Source: DASQPR01 sp963797675 (GTDB taxonomy: Bacteria > Actinomycetota > Actinomycetes > Mycobacteriales > Micromonosporaceae). From it: a DNA stretch of 64,000 nucleotides. The notes below the pieces were generated by a model. It ran no database searches, was not told the DNA's origin, and worked only from the letters and a program-made list of their open reading frames with translations. The position numbers and the translations under genes were made by a program. The stretch spans positions 434,001 to 498,000 of the forward strand of contig CAWCQQ010000007.1 of NCBI GenBank assembly GCA_963797675.1, read 5' to 3'. This document shows positions 38,280-47,255 of the stretch, piece after piece. Every line of letters begins with the position of its first letter. The first letter of the stretch is position 1.

Positions 38280-39010
38280 GTGCGCCGCCAGTCTGGCCGT
38301 TCCAACTCAATCAACCTGAATGTTTCACGGCTCTGGAGCCGATCCGGCCTCCGCCTGCTCTCCGTACTCGTGCTCGTGCTCGCCCTGGTCGGTGGCGGCT
38401 ACGTCACGATGGACCGGCACCAGCAGCAGGCGAACGCTGCTGCGAACGCACGTGCCGCGCAGCAGATGAAGATCGCACAACTCCGGCAAGCCGCATATCT
38501 CGCTGCAACGCCGCAACTTACCGCCCGCGCCACCGCTCAGCAGTCCGCGAACAGTGCGGCGTCAGCCGCCGCGAGTACGGCCGCCGTCCAGGCCCAGAAG
38601 GCCGAGGACTCGGCACGAGCGGCCGCCGGCGACGACCAGCCGCTCGTCCACCCGTACGCCGAACTACGGCCCGATTCCGACCTCCTGCAAGGCGTACACG
38701 GGGAACAAGGCGATCGGCTGCGCGATCGTGGTCTCGAAGGGCCTCGGCCTCGAGCAGATGGTGTGCCTCGATCACATGTGGACGCACGAGAGCAACTGGC
38801 GGACGACCGCCAAGAACGCTTCCTCGGGGTCGTACGGGATTCCGCAGGCGCTGCCCGCGAGCAAGATGGGCTTGAAGAGTGAGGACGGCGCCTCGGATTA
38901 CCTCACGAATCCGGCCACCCAGATCCGCTGGGGCATCTGGTACGCGACCAGTCGATACGGCTCGCCGTGCCAGGCGCTGGACGTTCTGGCAGGCGCACAG
39001 CTGGTACTAG
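38280..39010 (+). CDS. Secreted lytic transglycosylase-like cell-wall hydrolase (two frame breaks)
   Basis: GTG 38280 with SD AAGGGA. An N-terminal membrane anchor or signal (LLSVLVLVLALVGGGYV) is followed by an Ala/Gln-rich stalk and a C-terminal transglycosylase-SLT-like domain: KAYTGNKAIGCAI, CLDHMWTHESNWRTTAKNASSGSYGIPQALPASKM, NPATQIRWGIWYATSRYGSPC. Catalytic Glu lies in THESNW. Extra bases near 38655 and 38980; the true C-terminus is QALTFWQAHSWY. It probably cleaves peptidoglycan glycan strands. Confidence 0.8.
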
Positions 39011-39061
39011 TCCGGCCCGGCACTAAGTCCGGCCTACTACTTGGGTCCGGCAGCGATTCAT

Positions 39062-39105
39062 CGGTGGCGACTCGGCGAAAGACTGGCCGGGTCGCCACCG
39101 CGTTT
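39062..39105 (+). terminator. Intrinsic terminator after the transglycosylase gene
   Basis: Stem CGGTGGCGAC / GTCGCCACCG (39062-39071 with 39091-39100) with additional inner pairing CGGC/GCCG, followed by CGTTTTT. Confidence 0.7.
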
Positions 39106-39110
39106 TTCCG

Positions 39111-39936
39111 GTGATTGCCTTTAGGCTCACGCCTTGTGACTTATGCCGTAAATCGTGCTTTTCGGACACTCGAACGCTGGCTCGCGTTCTCCTCGGTCTC
39201 GTAGTCGCGGGCTCACTGATCGTCGCGGTTGCTCCCGCGAACGCGATCGTCGGCGGTACGCCGGCCACCGCGAATGCGTACCCGTGGATGGTTCGGCTTT
39301 CGGTCGGGTGCGACGGCACGCTGATCGCGCCACGGATCGTGCTGACCGCCGGTCACTGCGTCGGCGGATCCGGCCGCATCACCAGCATCCGCGTGACCGG
39401 TGGTTCGGCCAATCTCGCCGCTTCCGCCGCGGTGACCGTTGCCTCGACGTACGTCATCCGGGCGCCCGGCTTCACGTCGGCGGACAAGGGTAACGACTGG
39501 GCCGTCATCCAGCTCGCTCATGCGCTTCCGGGCACGGTGCTGGCATTGACGCCGAGTACCGCGTACGACAAGGGCCAGTTCCGGGTGATCGGCTGGGGTG
39601 CGACCCGCGAGAACGGACCGCAGCAGACGCAACTGCGCAGTGTCGGCGTGCCGTTCGTCGTCCGACCGGGCATGCGCGAAGGCCTACCGCGGCCAGTCGT
39701 TCGTGAAGGCGCAGATGCTGTGTGCGGGCAACCTCAAGCACGGCGGGATCGACGCCTGCCAGGGCGACTCCGGCGGCCCGCTGGTACGCCACGATGCGGC
39801 CGGGCACGTCGTCGAGGTCGGCATCGTCGGCTGGGGTGTCGGCTGCGCTCGCCCCGGCGATCCGGGCGTCTATACGCAGGTATCCACGTTCGCACCCGCG
39901 ATCGAGGCGGCGGTGGCGCATCTGAGCAGGGTCTGA
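39111..39936 (+). CDS. Secreted trypsin-like serine protease, S1 family (one frame break)
   Basis: Signal peptide (LARVLLGLVVAGSLIVAVAPANA) and processed N-terminus IVGGTPATANAYPWMV as in trypsinogens. Catalytic His in LTAGHC, Asp in GNDWAVIQLA, Ser in CQGDSGGPLV; disulfide Cys around each are present. An extra base near 39660 separates GVPFV from SDRACAKAYRGQSF. The GTG start at 39111 lies almost on the preceding terminator, so the true start may be slightly different. Substrate specificity is not assigned. Confidence 0.85.
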
Positions 39937-39948
39937 TAACAACAACGT

Positions 39949-40609
39949 ATGAGGCCCGAGCCCCTCGGTGATCCGCAACGATTCGGTACCGTCGCCTTCT
40001 ACACGTCGATCGGCCGGGCGTTCGTCACGATGTGCGCCGTCATCCCGGTGCTGTTCCTGATCGAGCTGGTCGATCAGGTGACGAACCACCGGCTCGACAA
40101 CGAGTGGCGCGATCGTGCCGCTGCACGTCAGCGGGCTGGACGGGATCGTGCTCGCGCCGTTCCTGCACTACGGCTGGCCGCATCTGTACAGCAACGCGGT
40201 TCCGCTGCTGCTCACCGGCACGTTCGTGCTCGCCGGCGGCGGCCGGCGGTTTCTCTGGACGACCGCGTTCATCGCGCTGGTCAGCGGTGTCGGCGTCTGG
40301 TTTTTCGGCAACGGTCCGACGGTCGGTGCCAGCGGCATCATCTTCGGGTATATCGGAGTCCTGTTCATGCGCGGATTCGTCGAGCGCAGTTGGTGGAGCT
40401 TCGCCGTTGCCATCCTGGTCGGGCTGCTCTATTGGTCGGCACTGTCCGGCGTCGTACCCGGCGATGACGGGTTTATCTCCTGGCAGGGGCACCTGTTCGG
40501 CCTGATCGGCGGCCTGGTCGCGGCGATTCTGTTCCGCCGCCGGCGACCCAACACGCCGGAGCCGACGAGCCCGTTGGCGCCGACCATCACGATGCCGCTT
40601 TCCCCGTAG
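39949..40609 (+). CDS. Rhomboid family intramembrane serine protease (one frame break)
   Basis: Six-helix rhomboid core: FLHYGWPHLYSNAVPLLLTG (HxxxN loop), catalytic Ser in VGASGIIFGYIG and His in WQGHLFGLIGG. An extra base near 40111 breaks the frame between NEWR and IVPLHVSGLDGIVLAPFL. It starts 12 bp after the protease stop and may share its transcript. The 3' end overlaps the convergent transporter gene by 23 bp. Confidence 0.82.
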
Positions 40610-41546
40610 TGGCCGCTTTCCCTTTAGTGGCGGCGACGCCGACGGCCACGAAGGTCAGAGCCACGCCCAGCAGCGTGTTCGCGCCCGGCCGGCCCTCCGC
40701 ACCGGGCAGCAGGAAGTCGATCGCGATCGACCCGACGAGCTGGCCGGCGATCATGGCGAGGCCGAGAAGCAGGACGCCGAGTTCGTGCACGATGGCGGCG
40801 GCGACCGCGATGAACAGCACGCCCAGTACGCCACCGGCGTAGAGCCAGGGCTGCCAGGGGAACGTGCCAGTCGGAGCGCCGCGGATGGCGAGATCGATCA
40901 GGACTGCGATCGCCAGGACGGTCGTACCCACGATGAAGTTGACGAACGTCGCGGCCGTGACGCTAGCGGCCGCTGCGCGTACCCGGCCATTGACAGCCTG
41001 TTGGACCGCGCTGCCGGCGCCGGCCACCGCCGGTAGCAGCGCGAGTGCCAGCGTGGCCGGCGCTCCGAGGTCGCCCGCGACCGCGACGATCACCGCGACC
41101 ACCGTGAGCACCGCGCCGAACAGCCGGCGCCCGGTCACCGGCTGCCGGCCGGACGTGCCCAGGCCGGCCCGGTCGACGGCCAGACTCGACACCGACTGGC
41201 CGGCGACCACCGCAACGGTGAACAACGCCACGCCCAGCGTCGCGACGGTCAGGCTCTGCGACGCGACGAGCGCTGCGCCGAACACGCCACCGAGACAGTG
41301 CCACCGCGAGATGCGGCCCTGGCGGATCGACGTCCGGAGTAGCGGCAACCCGCGGCGCGCGGTCGGTTGGACCGCCGTGATCACGCCGATCAGCACGAGG
41401 CCGCCGGCGAACGAGATCAGTGCCGCGACGTAACCGTCGTGCAGATGCTCGCCGAGTTCGCCGTTGATCTTCGATTGGACCGCGACCGCAATACCCGAGC
41501 CTCCGGCTGCCGCGAGACCGAGTGCGCGCCGGGACGGTCCCGCCAT
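40587..41546 (-). CDS. DMT-superfamily transporter (YdcZ/DUF606 repeats)
   Basis: 319 aa with about ten membrane helices in two DUF606-like halves (GGSGIAVAVQSKINGELGEHL and GAGSAVQQAVNGRVRAAAAS share the Gln-x2-hydrophobic-Asn-Gly pattern). Substrate unknown. Its ATG overlaps the glpX stop as TGATG (41544-41548), indicating translational coupling to glpX. Confidence 0.85.
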   Translation of the reverse strand: MAGPSRRALGLAAAGGSGIAVAVQSKINGELGEHLHDGYVAALISFAGGLVLIGVITAVQPTARRGLPLLRTSIRQGRISRWHCLGGVFGAALVASQSLTVATLGVALFTVAVVAGQSVSSLAVDRAGLGTSGRQPVTGRRLFGAVLTVVAVIVAVAGDLGAPATLALALLPAVAGAGSAVQQAVNGRVRAAAASVTAATFVNFIVGTTVLAIAVLIDLAIRGAPTGTFPWQPWLYAGGVLGVLFIAVAAAIVHELGVLLLGLAMIAGQLVGSIAIDFLLPGAEGRPGANTLLGVALTFVAVGVAATKGKAATTGKAAS

Positions 41547-42577
41547 CAGCTTTCGGCGAGCGGCGTGCCGTCGAAGTCCACGACCGAGTAGAGGCTGAGC
41601 TTCTCCAAGCGGTGATAGGAGTCGATGACCCGGATCGTGCCGCTCTTCGATCGCATGACGATCGACTGCGTATGCGCGACGCCGGAGCGGTATCGGACAC
41701 CCTGCAGCAGGTCACCGGTTGTCACGCCGGTCGCCACGAAGAAGCAGTTGTCCCCGGTGACCAGGTCGTCGGTGTGCAGTACGCGATCGAGATCATGACC
41801 GGCGCCCAGTGCCTTTTCCCGTTCCAGAGGGTCGCGTGGCCACAGCTTTGCCTGCATGGCGCCGCCGGTGCACTTCAGCGCGCAGGCTGCGGTGATGCCC
41901 TCCGGCGTACCGCCGATGCCCATCAGGACATCGGTGTCGTAGCCGTCGCGTGCCGCGCTGATCGCACCCGCGATGTCGCCGTCGCTGATGAAGCGGATCC
42001 GGGCGCCGGCGTGGCGTACCTCACGGACCAGATCGTCGTGCCGCGGCCGGTCCAGGATGCAGACGGTCACGTCGGAGATGCTCGTCTTCTTGACCTTCGC
42101 GATCCGTCGGAGATTCTCGGTCGGGCCGGCGTTGATGTCGATCACGTCTGCGCAGTCCGCACCGACCACCAGCTTGTCCATGTAGAACACGGCGCTCGGA
42201 TCGAACATCGCGCCGCGCTCGGCCACTGCGAGGACCGCGAGAGCGTTCGGCATGCCCTTGCTCATCAGCGTCGTACCGTCGACGGGGTCGACCGCGACAT
42301 CGACCAGCGGGCCGGTCCCGTCGCCGACGACCTCGCCGTTGTAGAGCATCGGGGCGTTGTCCTTCTCGCCTTCGCCGATCACGACCACGCCGCTCATCGG
42401 CACCGAATTGATCAACTTGCGCATCGCGTCGACGGCCGCGCCGTCGCCGCCTTCCTTGTCGCCGCGGCCGACCCAGCGGCCTGCAGCCATCGCCGCCGCC
42501 TCGGTCACGCGGACGAGGTCGAGAGCGAGGTTGCGATCGAGGTTCTGGGGGATGCGGGCTCGAGCACCGGTGGTCAC
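41546..42577 (-). CDS. glpX: Class II fructose-1,6-bisphosphatase
   Basis: 343 aa. GlpX motifs: AAMAAGRWVGRGDKEGGDGAAVDAMR, VVIGEGEKDNAPML, VDVAVDPVDGTTLMSKG, MGIGGTPEGITAACALKCTGGAMQ. Metal ligands lie in GEGEKD and DPVDGT. This is the gluconeogenic FBPase of actinobacteria (Rv1099c in M. tuberculosis). The GTG start at 42577 has SD GAGGAGG. Divergent from the DUF4245 gene, with 98 bp between. Confidence 0.95.
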   Translation of the reverse strand: MTTGARARIPQNLDRNLALDLVRVTEAAAMAAGRWVGRGDKEGGDGAAVDAMRKLINSVPMSGVVVIGEGEKDNAPMLYNGEVVGDGTGPLVDVAVDPVDGTTLMSKGMPNALAVLAVAERGAMFDPSAVFYMDKLVVGADCADVIDINAGPTENLRRIAKVKKTSISDVTVCILDRPRHDDLVREVRHAGARIRFISDGDIAGAISAARDGYDTDVLMGIGGTPEGITAACALKCTGGAMQAKLWPRDPLEREKALGAGHDLDRVLHTDDLVTGDNCFFVATGVTTGDLLQGVRYRSGVAHTQSIVMRSKSGTIRVIDSYHRLEKLSLYSVVDFDGTPLAES

Positions 42578-42675
42578 GCGCGCCTCCTCATGAGTTGGAA
42601 TGTCCAGGTCATCCTTTCACGAGCGTGGTACGCCCTGCCGGGTGCATGATCGAGCACGCAGGCGAGGATGTATTC

Positions 42676-43230
42676 ATGACGACGACCCATCCGGCCGCAC
42701 CGAACCCGCATTCGGCTGCCGCACGGCTCGCCCGTACGCCCGGCGACATGGCGAAGGCCGTGCTTGTGCTGCTCGTACCGGTGGCGTTGCTCGTCGCGGT
42801 GTACGTGTTCTTCTTCGGCGGCAACAACGTGATCGCGGTCGACCCCGGCGACACTTATTCGGCAGCCCGGGCATCGGCGCACTTCACCGTGGTGCAGCCG
42901 GCCGGCCTACCAGGGTCGTGGAAGCCGGTCAGCTCGGTCTACGAGGCGGGGACGCCGTCCATACTGCGCGTCGGCTATGTCACACCGAGCGGTGCCGGAA
43001 TCCAGCTGGTCGAGAGCGACCGTCCGGCGGACACGCTGATCAAGAGTGAGCTCGGCAGCGAAGCGACCGTGGCCCGGACGGTCACCGTCAACGGCACGGT
43101 CTGGGGCGTCGTGCCTTCGACGAACGGCTCGAACCTCGCGCTCGTGGATTCCGAATTCGGCCGTGTCGTGATCATCCGAGGCCAGGCGAGTCAGGCGGAG
43201 TTGACGCAGTTCGCAGCAGCGCTGCGCTAG
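42676..43230 (+). CDS. DUF4245 membrane-anchored protein
   Basis: 184 aa. One N-terminal membrane helix (MAKAVLVLLVPVALLVAVYVFFFGG), then an extracytoplasmic domain with SWKPVSSVYEAGTPSILRVGYVTPSGAGIQLVES and WGVVPSTNGSNLALVDSEFG, the DUF4245 pattern. It sits beside glpX and xseB as in other actinobacteria (Rv1100 region). Function unknown. Confidence 0.85.
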   Translation: MTTTHPAAPNPHSAAARLARTPGDMAKAVLVLLVPVALLVAVYVFFFGGNNVIAVDPGDTYSAARASAHFTVVQPAGLPGSWKPVSSVYEAGTPSILRVGYVTPSGAGIQLVESDRPADTLIKSELGSEATVARTVTVNGTVWGVVPSTNGSNLALVDSEFGRVVIIRGQASQAELTQFAAALR

Positions 43231-43440
43231 CTAGCTCTCGCTCGCCGCCCGGCGCTCGCGCGCTTCGGCCAGCCGGGAGCGCGCGCCGTCGAGCCATCGC
43301 TGGCAGATGTCGGCGAGTTCCTCGCCCCGCTCCCACAGCGCGAGCGACTCTTCGAGCGTGGTGCCGCCGGCCTCCAGCCGGTCGACCACGCCGGCCAGCT
43401 CGGCGCGGGCCTGTTCGTAGGTGAGCTGTGTCTCGGTCAT
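43231..43440 (-). CDS. xseB: Exodeoxyribonuclease VII small subunit
   Basis: 69 aa: LTYEQARAELAGVVDRLEAGGTTLEESLALWERGEELADICQRWL is the full XseB helical core. The ATG at 43440 overlaps the xseA stop by 4 bp (ATGA). XseB binds XseA in multiple copies to form the single-strand-specific exonuclease. Confidence 0.92.
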   Translation of the reverse strand: MTETQLTYEQARAELAGVVDRLEAGGTTLEESLALWERGEELADICQRWLDGARSRLAEARERRAASES

Positions 43441-44657
43441 GATGTGGTCACTGTAGCGGCGATCTCCCCGCCCGCGATCCGCACGCGCAACGCGTCGCCC
43501 GGGTCGACGTCGCCCGGGTCCCTGACCACGTGGTTGTCGCCGGCCCGCTGGACGATCGCGTAGCCGCGCTCCATCGTGGCGGCCGGCGACAGCGCCCGGA
43601 GCCGGGCGCGCGTGGTCGCGATATCGGTCTCGGCCTGATCGATCCGGTGTCCGAAGACGCGATCCGCGCGCTGGCGGAGGCCTTTCACATCGGTCTCGCG
43701 GGCATCCACGATCACGTCGGGTCGGGCGAGCACCGGACGGCTCCGGACCGCGTCGAGCCGTTGTTGCTCCCGGTCGAGATGGGTGACGATGCCACGGCGC
43801 AGGCGCTGCCGGGCCTGTCCGATCAGCCGCATCTCGTCGGCGAGGTCGGGCACGATCCGCTTCGCCGCGTCGGTGGGCGTCGACGCGCGTACGTCGGCGA
43901 CGTAGTCGACTAGCGGCGCATCGGTTTCGTGGCCGATCGCGCTGACCACCGGCGTACGGCAGGCGAACACCGCCCGGCACAGCGCCTCGTCGGAGAACGG
44001 CAGAAGATCTTCGGTGGATCCGCCACCCCGCGCCAGCACGATCACGTCGATCGTCGGATCCTTGTCGAGCACCGCGATCGCGTCGATCATCTGCGGTACG
44101 GACGACGTGCCTTGCACCGCCACGTTGATCACCCGGAAATCGACCGACGGCCAGCGCCGCTGCGCATTCGTCAGGACATCACGCTCGGCCGCGCTGGCCC
44201 GTCCGGTGATCAGGCCGATCCGGCCGGGCAGGAACGGCAGCCGCCGCTTGCGGCGCGGATCGAAGAGGCCCTCGGCGGCCAGCAGCTTCTTCAGCTGCTC
44301 CAGCCGTGCCAGCAGCTCGCCGAGGCCTACTTGGCGGACCTCGTCGGCGCGCAGCGACAGCGTGCCCCGGCCGGCGTAGAACTCCGGCTTCGCGTGCACC
44401 AGGATCCGGGCGCCGTCCTCAAGATTCGGAGCGCCCAGGTCCAGCACGTCGCGGTGCGCGGTGACGGACAGGCTGAGATCGGCCGAAGGATCACGAAGGG
44501 TGATGAACACGACAGAAGAGCCCGGTCGCCGGGTGATCTGTGCGACCTGCCCGTCGACCCAGATCCAGCCCAGTTTCGAGATCCAACCGCTGATCTTCTG
44601 GCTGACCACGCGGACCGGCCACGGCGCTTCGGCGGATGACGACGTCTCTTCGGCCAC
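43437..44657 (-). CDS. xseA: Exodeoxyribonuclease VII large subunit
   Basis: 406 aa. N-terminal OB fold (WVDGQVAQITRRPGSSVVFITLRDPSADLSLSV) and catalytic domain (PGRIGLITGRASAAERDV, VIVLARGGGSTEDLLPFSDEALCRAVFACRTPVVSAIGHETD with the GGGS and GHE motifs, SPAATMERGYAIV). GTG 44657 start. Degrades single-stranded DNA with XseB in repair. Divergent from ispH. Confidence 0.94.
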   Translation of the reverse strand: MAEETSSSAEAPWPVRVVSQKISGWISKLGWIWVDGQVAQITRRPGSSVVFITLRDPSADLSLSVTAHRDVLDLGAPNLEDGARILVHAKPEFYAGRGTLSLRADEVRQVGLGELLARLEQLKKLLAAEGLFDPRRKRRLPFLPGRIGLITGRASAAERDVLTNAQRRWPSVDFRVINVAVQGTSSVPQMIDAIAVLDKDPTIDVIVLARGGGSTEDLLPFSDEALCRAVFACRTPVVSAIGHETDAPLVDYVADVRASTPTDAAKRIVPDLADEMRLIGQARQRLRRGIVTHLDREQQRLDAVRSRPVLARPDVIVDARETDVKGLRQRADRVFGHRIDQAETDIATTRARLRALSPAATMERGYAIVQRAGDNHVVRDPGDVDPGDALRVRIAGGEIAATVTTS

Positions 44658-44703
44658 ATCCGGATCTTAGAGTGCGGATGCGACCGAAAAAGTCGGCCGT
44701 ACC

Positions 44704-45675
44704 ATGGAGGGCATGACCTCTGAGCGCAAGCGTGTCCTGCTGGCCAAGCCGCGCGGCTACTGCGCCGGCGTCGACCGTGCCGTGCAGACCGTCGAGGAGG
44801 CGCTGCGGCTCTACGGCGCGCCGATCTACGTACGCAAGCAGATCGTGCACAACAAACACGTGGTGTCCACGCTCGAAGCCCTGGGTGCGATCTTCGTCGA
44901 GGAGAACGCCGAGGTCCCGGAGGGTGCCACCGTGGTCTTCTCCGCGCACGGCGTCGCACCGGAGGTCTACGACCAGGCGCAGGCCCGCAACCTTCGGGCG
45001 ATCGACGCAACCTGCCCGCTCGTGACGAAGGTCCACCACGAGGCGAAGCGGTTCGCGAACGAGGACTACGACATCCTCTTGATCGGCCACGAAGGGCACG
45101 AGGAAGTCATCGGTACGGCCGGCGAGGCGCCCGCCCACATCCAGCTCGTCGACGGTCCGGACAGCGTCGACAACGTGGTCGTACGGGACCCGTCGAAGGT
45201 CGTCTGGCTGTCCCAGACCACGCTGTCGGTGGACGAGACGATGGCCACCGTGGCCCGGCTCAAGCAGCGTCTCCCGCTGCTCCAGTCGCCGCCCAGCGAT
45301 GACATCTGCTACGCGACCTCCAACCGGCAGTACGTGGTCAAGGAGATCGCGTCCGAGTGCGACGTGGTGATCGTGGTCGGATCGGTGAACTCGTCCAACT
45401 CCGTACGGCTTCGGGAGGTCGCCCTCGACGCCGGTGCCCGCACGTCCTACCTGGTCGACTACGCCAGCGAGATCCGCGACGAGTGGCTCGACGGCGTGAC
45501 GACGGTCGGCGTGACGTCCGGCGCGAGCGTGCCCGAGGACCTCGTCATGGAGGTGCTCGCGCGGCTCGCGAAGCACGGGTTCGACGACGTCGAGGAGATC
45601 ACGACGGCACAGGAGCGGCTCGTGTTCGCGCTCCCGCAGGAGTTGCGCCGCGACATGAAGGCCGCCCAGTCCTGA
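44704..45675 (+). CDS. ispH: 4-hydroxy-3-methylbut-2-enyl diphosphate reductase
   Basis: LytB/IspH, last step of the MEP isoprenoid pathway. The three Fe-S Cys are visible in PRGYCAGV, ATCPLVTKV and DDICYATSNRQ. Substrate His motifs are SAHGVAPEV and GHEGHEEVIGT. ATG 44704 is annotated; a second ATG at 44713 (MTSERKRVLL) is preceded by GGAGGG and may be the true start. Its products feed the prenyl transferase encoded at 35716. Confidence 0.95.
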   Translation: MEGMTSERKRVLLAKPRGYCAGVDRAVQTVEEALRLYGAPIYVRKQIVHNKHVVSTLEALGAIFVEENAEVPEGATVVFSAHGVAPEVYDQAQARNLRAIDATCPLVTKVHHEAKRFANEDYDILLIGHEGHEEVIGTAGEAPAHIQLVDGPDSVDNVVVRDPSKVVWLSQTTLSVDETMATVARLKQRLPLLQSPPSDDICYATSNRQYVVKEIASECDVVIVVGSVNSSNSVRLREVALDAGARTSYLVDYASEIRDEWLDGVTTVGVTSGASVPEDLVMEVLARLAKHGFDDVEEITTAQERLVFALPQELRRDMKAAQS

Positions 45676-45723
45676 CCGATCATTAATCGGTTGCGGCGTA
45701 CGTGCAGGCCGGAGCAGCATCCT

Positions 45724-46494
45724 GTGGTGACCGACACCTGGACGCTGTTCGACCGGCTCGCCCCGGCATATGACGAGGTGATTCCGTTCTTCCGCGGCTT
45801 CGCCGACCAACTCATCGGATTCCTCGATCCCAGTCCCGGCACGAGGCTGCTGGACATCGGCTGCGGTCGCGGTGCCATCGCCGTTCCGGCCGCGGCTCGC
45901 GGATGCGTCGTGACCGCCGTCGACGCGGCACCGACCATGATCGAACTGCTCGCGGCCGCCCATCCGGAGATCGACGCCCGTGTCATGGACGCTCACCACC
46001 TGGATCTGCCCGACGACGCGTACGACATCGCGACCGGCGGCTTCATGATCCATCTGGTGTCCGATCCGGCGCAGGTCATCGCGGAACTGCGTCGCGTGCT
46101 GCGACCCGGCGGCACCGTCGCGCTGTCCATGCCGGGCGGGTGCGAGGACGACGGCCGCTGGGACGCCTTCAACGATCTTGCCAAGGAGTTCCGCGGGCGG
46201 GAGATCCGACCGGGCCGGCTCGGTCGGGACATCGACCCCGACGAACTGCTCGAGGAGGCCGGATTCACCAACGTCCAGGAGCTTGAGCACGAGGTCCACA
46301 TCCCGGTCGCCGATCCGGAGACATGCTGGCGCTTCCAGATGTCGCACGGATTCGCGGCCGGCGTCGCGGCTCTGAGCCCGGCCGACGCGGCCGAGTTCGA
46401 GCAGCGTGCGCTGGCCGAATTTGCTGCGATGCGCGACGCCGGCGGGATCATCATGGACCGAGGGTCGTGGATCGTCACCGCGACCGCTCCATGA
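45724..46494 (+). CDS. Class I SAM-dependent methyltransferase
   Basis: About 256 aa. SAM motif I LLDIGCGRGAIAVPAAARG, motif II VTAVDAAPTMIELL, then DLPDDAYDIATGGFMIHL and LRRVLRPGGTVALSMPGG, the Methyltransf_11 pattern. The acceptor is unknown. The start is one of two tandem GTGs (45724/45727). Its stop overlaps the next gene by ATGA, and all three genes to 48113 are joined in the same way, so they are very probably one operon with a common task. Confidence 0.85.
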   Translation: MVTDTWTLFDRLAPAYDEVIPFFRGFADQLIGFLDPSPGTRLLDIGCGRGAIAVPAAARGCVVTAVDAAPTMIELLAAAHPEIDARVMDAHHLDLPDDAYDIATGGFMIHLVSDPAQVIAELRRVLRPGGTVALSMPGGCEDDGRWDAFNDLAKEFRGREIRPGRLGRDIDPDELLEEAGFTNVQELEHEVHIPVADPETCWRFQMSHGFAAGVAALSPADAAEFEQRALAEFAAMRDAGGIIMDRGSWIVTATAP

Positions 46495-47255
46495 CCGGCT
46501 TCGTCAAGCGGCGGGAGCCGGCCGAACCGGGTTCGATCCCGGACGTCCTCGGCATGTTCCACGCCGAGGTCCGTTTCTATCGCGAGATCGCACCCCACGT
46601 CGGCATCCGCGTCCCCGCCTGTCACCAGGCCGAGATCCGGCCCGATGGCAGCACGCTGCTGGTCCTGGAGGATCTGTCCGACTGGGCGCCGGACGCCGAG
46701 CCGGTCGCCGCGGCGATCATGTTGAGGCAGCTGCACGAGCGCTGGTCCGGTCGAGCCGTCGAGCGCTGGCCGTGGCTGCGCCCGGTGGGTGCCGCAGACG
46801 ACCTGGTCGGCGCGTTATACGACCGCGTCTGGGCCGGGATGCGCGATCGTCGAGATCTGTCGTCGCGCGTCCGTACGCTCGGCGACCGCCTGGTAGGCCG
46901 GGTGCCCGAGGCGGAGGCGGCGGCCGGTCGCGTCGGGCCGATGACGCTCATCCACGGCGACGCCGCGACCCGCAATTTCCGCACCGGGCCGGACGGTCCC
47001 GCACTGATGGACTGGGAGGACGTTTCGGCCGCTCCTGGCATTGGCGACATCGCGTGGCTGCTGGTGGCGTCAACGCCGGTCGAGCGCTGGGACGACGTCC
47101 TGGACGCCTATGGCACGTCGGGCGGGCTCGAGGTGTCGTTGCCACCGATCGCCGTTCAGGGGCTGCTCTCGTTGGACGATTACGACGAGGGCACCGACGA
47201 GGCGATCGGTCGTAGCGCTCGGCTGGACGAGGCCGCACGCCGACTGGGGATCTAG
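46491..47255 (+). CDS. APH-like phosphotransferase
   Basis: 254 aa with the aminoglycoside phosphotransferase/choline kinase signature: LVLEDLSDW, catalytic loop MTLIHGDAATRNF (HGD...N) and metal loop ALMDWEDVSAAPGIGDIAWLL. The N-terminal lobe is short. It probably phosphorylates a small molecule rather than a protein. The start overlaps the methyltransferase stop (ATGA) and the stop TAG touches the ATG of the ATP-grasp gene. Substrate unknown. Confidence 0.8.
   Translation: MTGFVKRREPAEPGSIPDVLGMFHAEVRFYREIAPHVGIRVPACHQAEIRPDGSTLLVLEDLSDWAPDAEPVAAAIMLRQLHERWSGRAVERWPWLRPVGAADDLVGALYDRVWAGMRDRRDLSSRVRTLGDRLVGRVPEAEAAAGRVGPMTLIHGDAATRNFRTGPDGPALMDWEDVSAAPGIGDIAWLLVASTPVERWDDVLDAYGTSGGLEVSLPPIAVQGLLSLDDYDEGTDEAIGRSARLDEAARRLGI

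Noticed and set aside
46527..46542. tRNA T-arm-like sequence CCGGGTTCGATCCCGG
   Set aside because: It lies within the phosphotransferase reading frame and no acceptor, D or anticodon arm can be formed around it; a chance resemblance in high-GC coding DNA.
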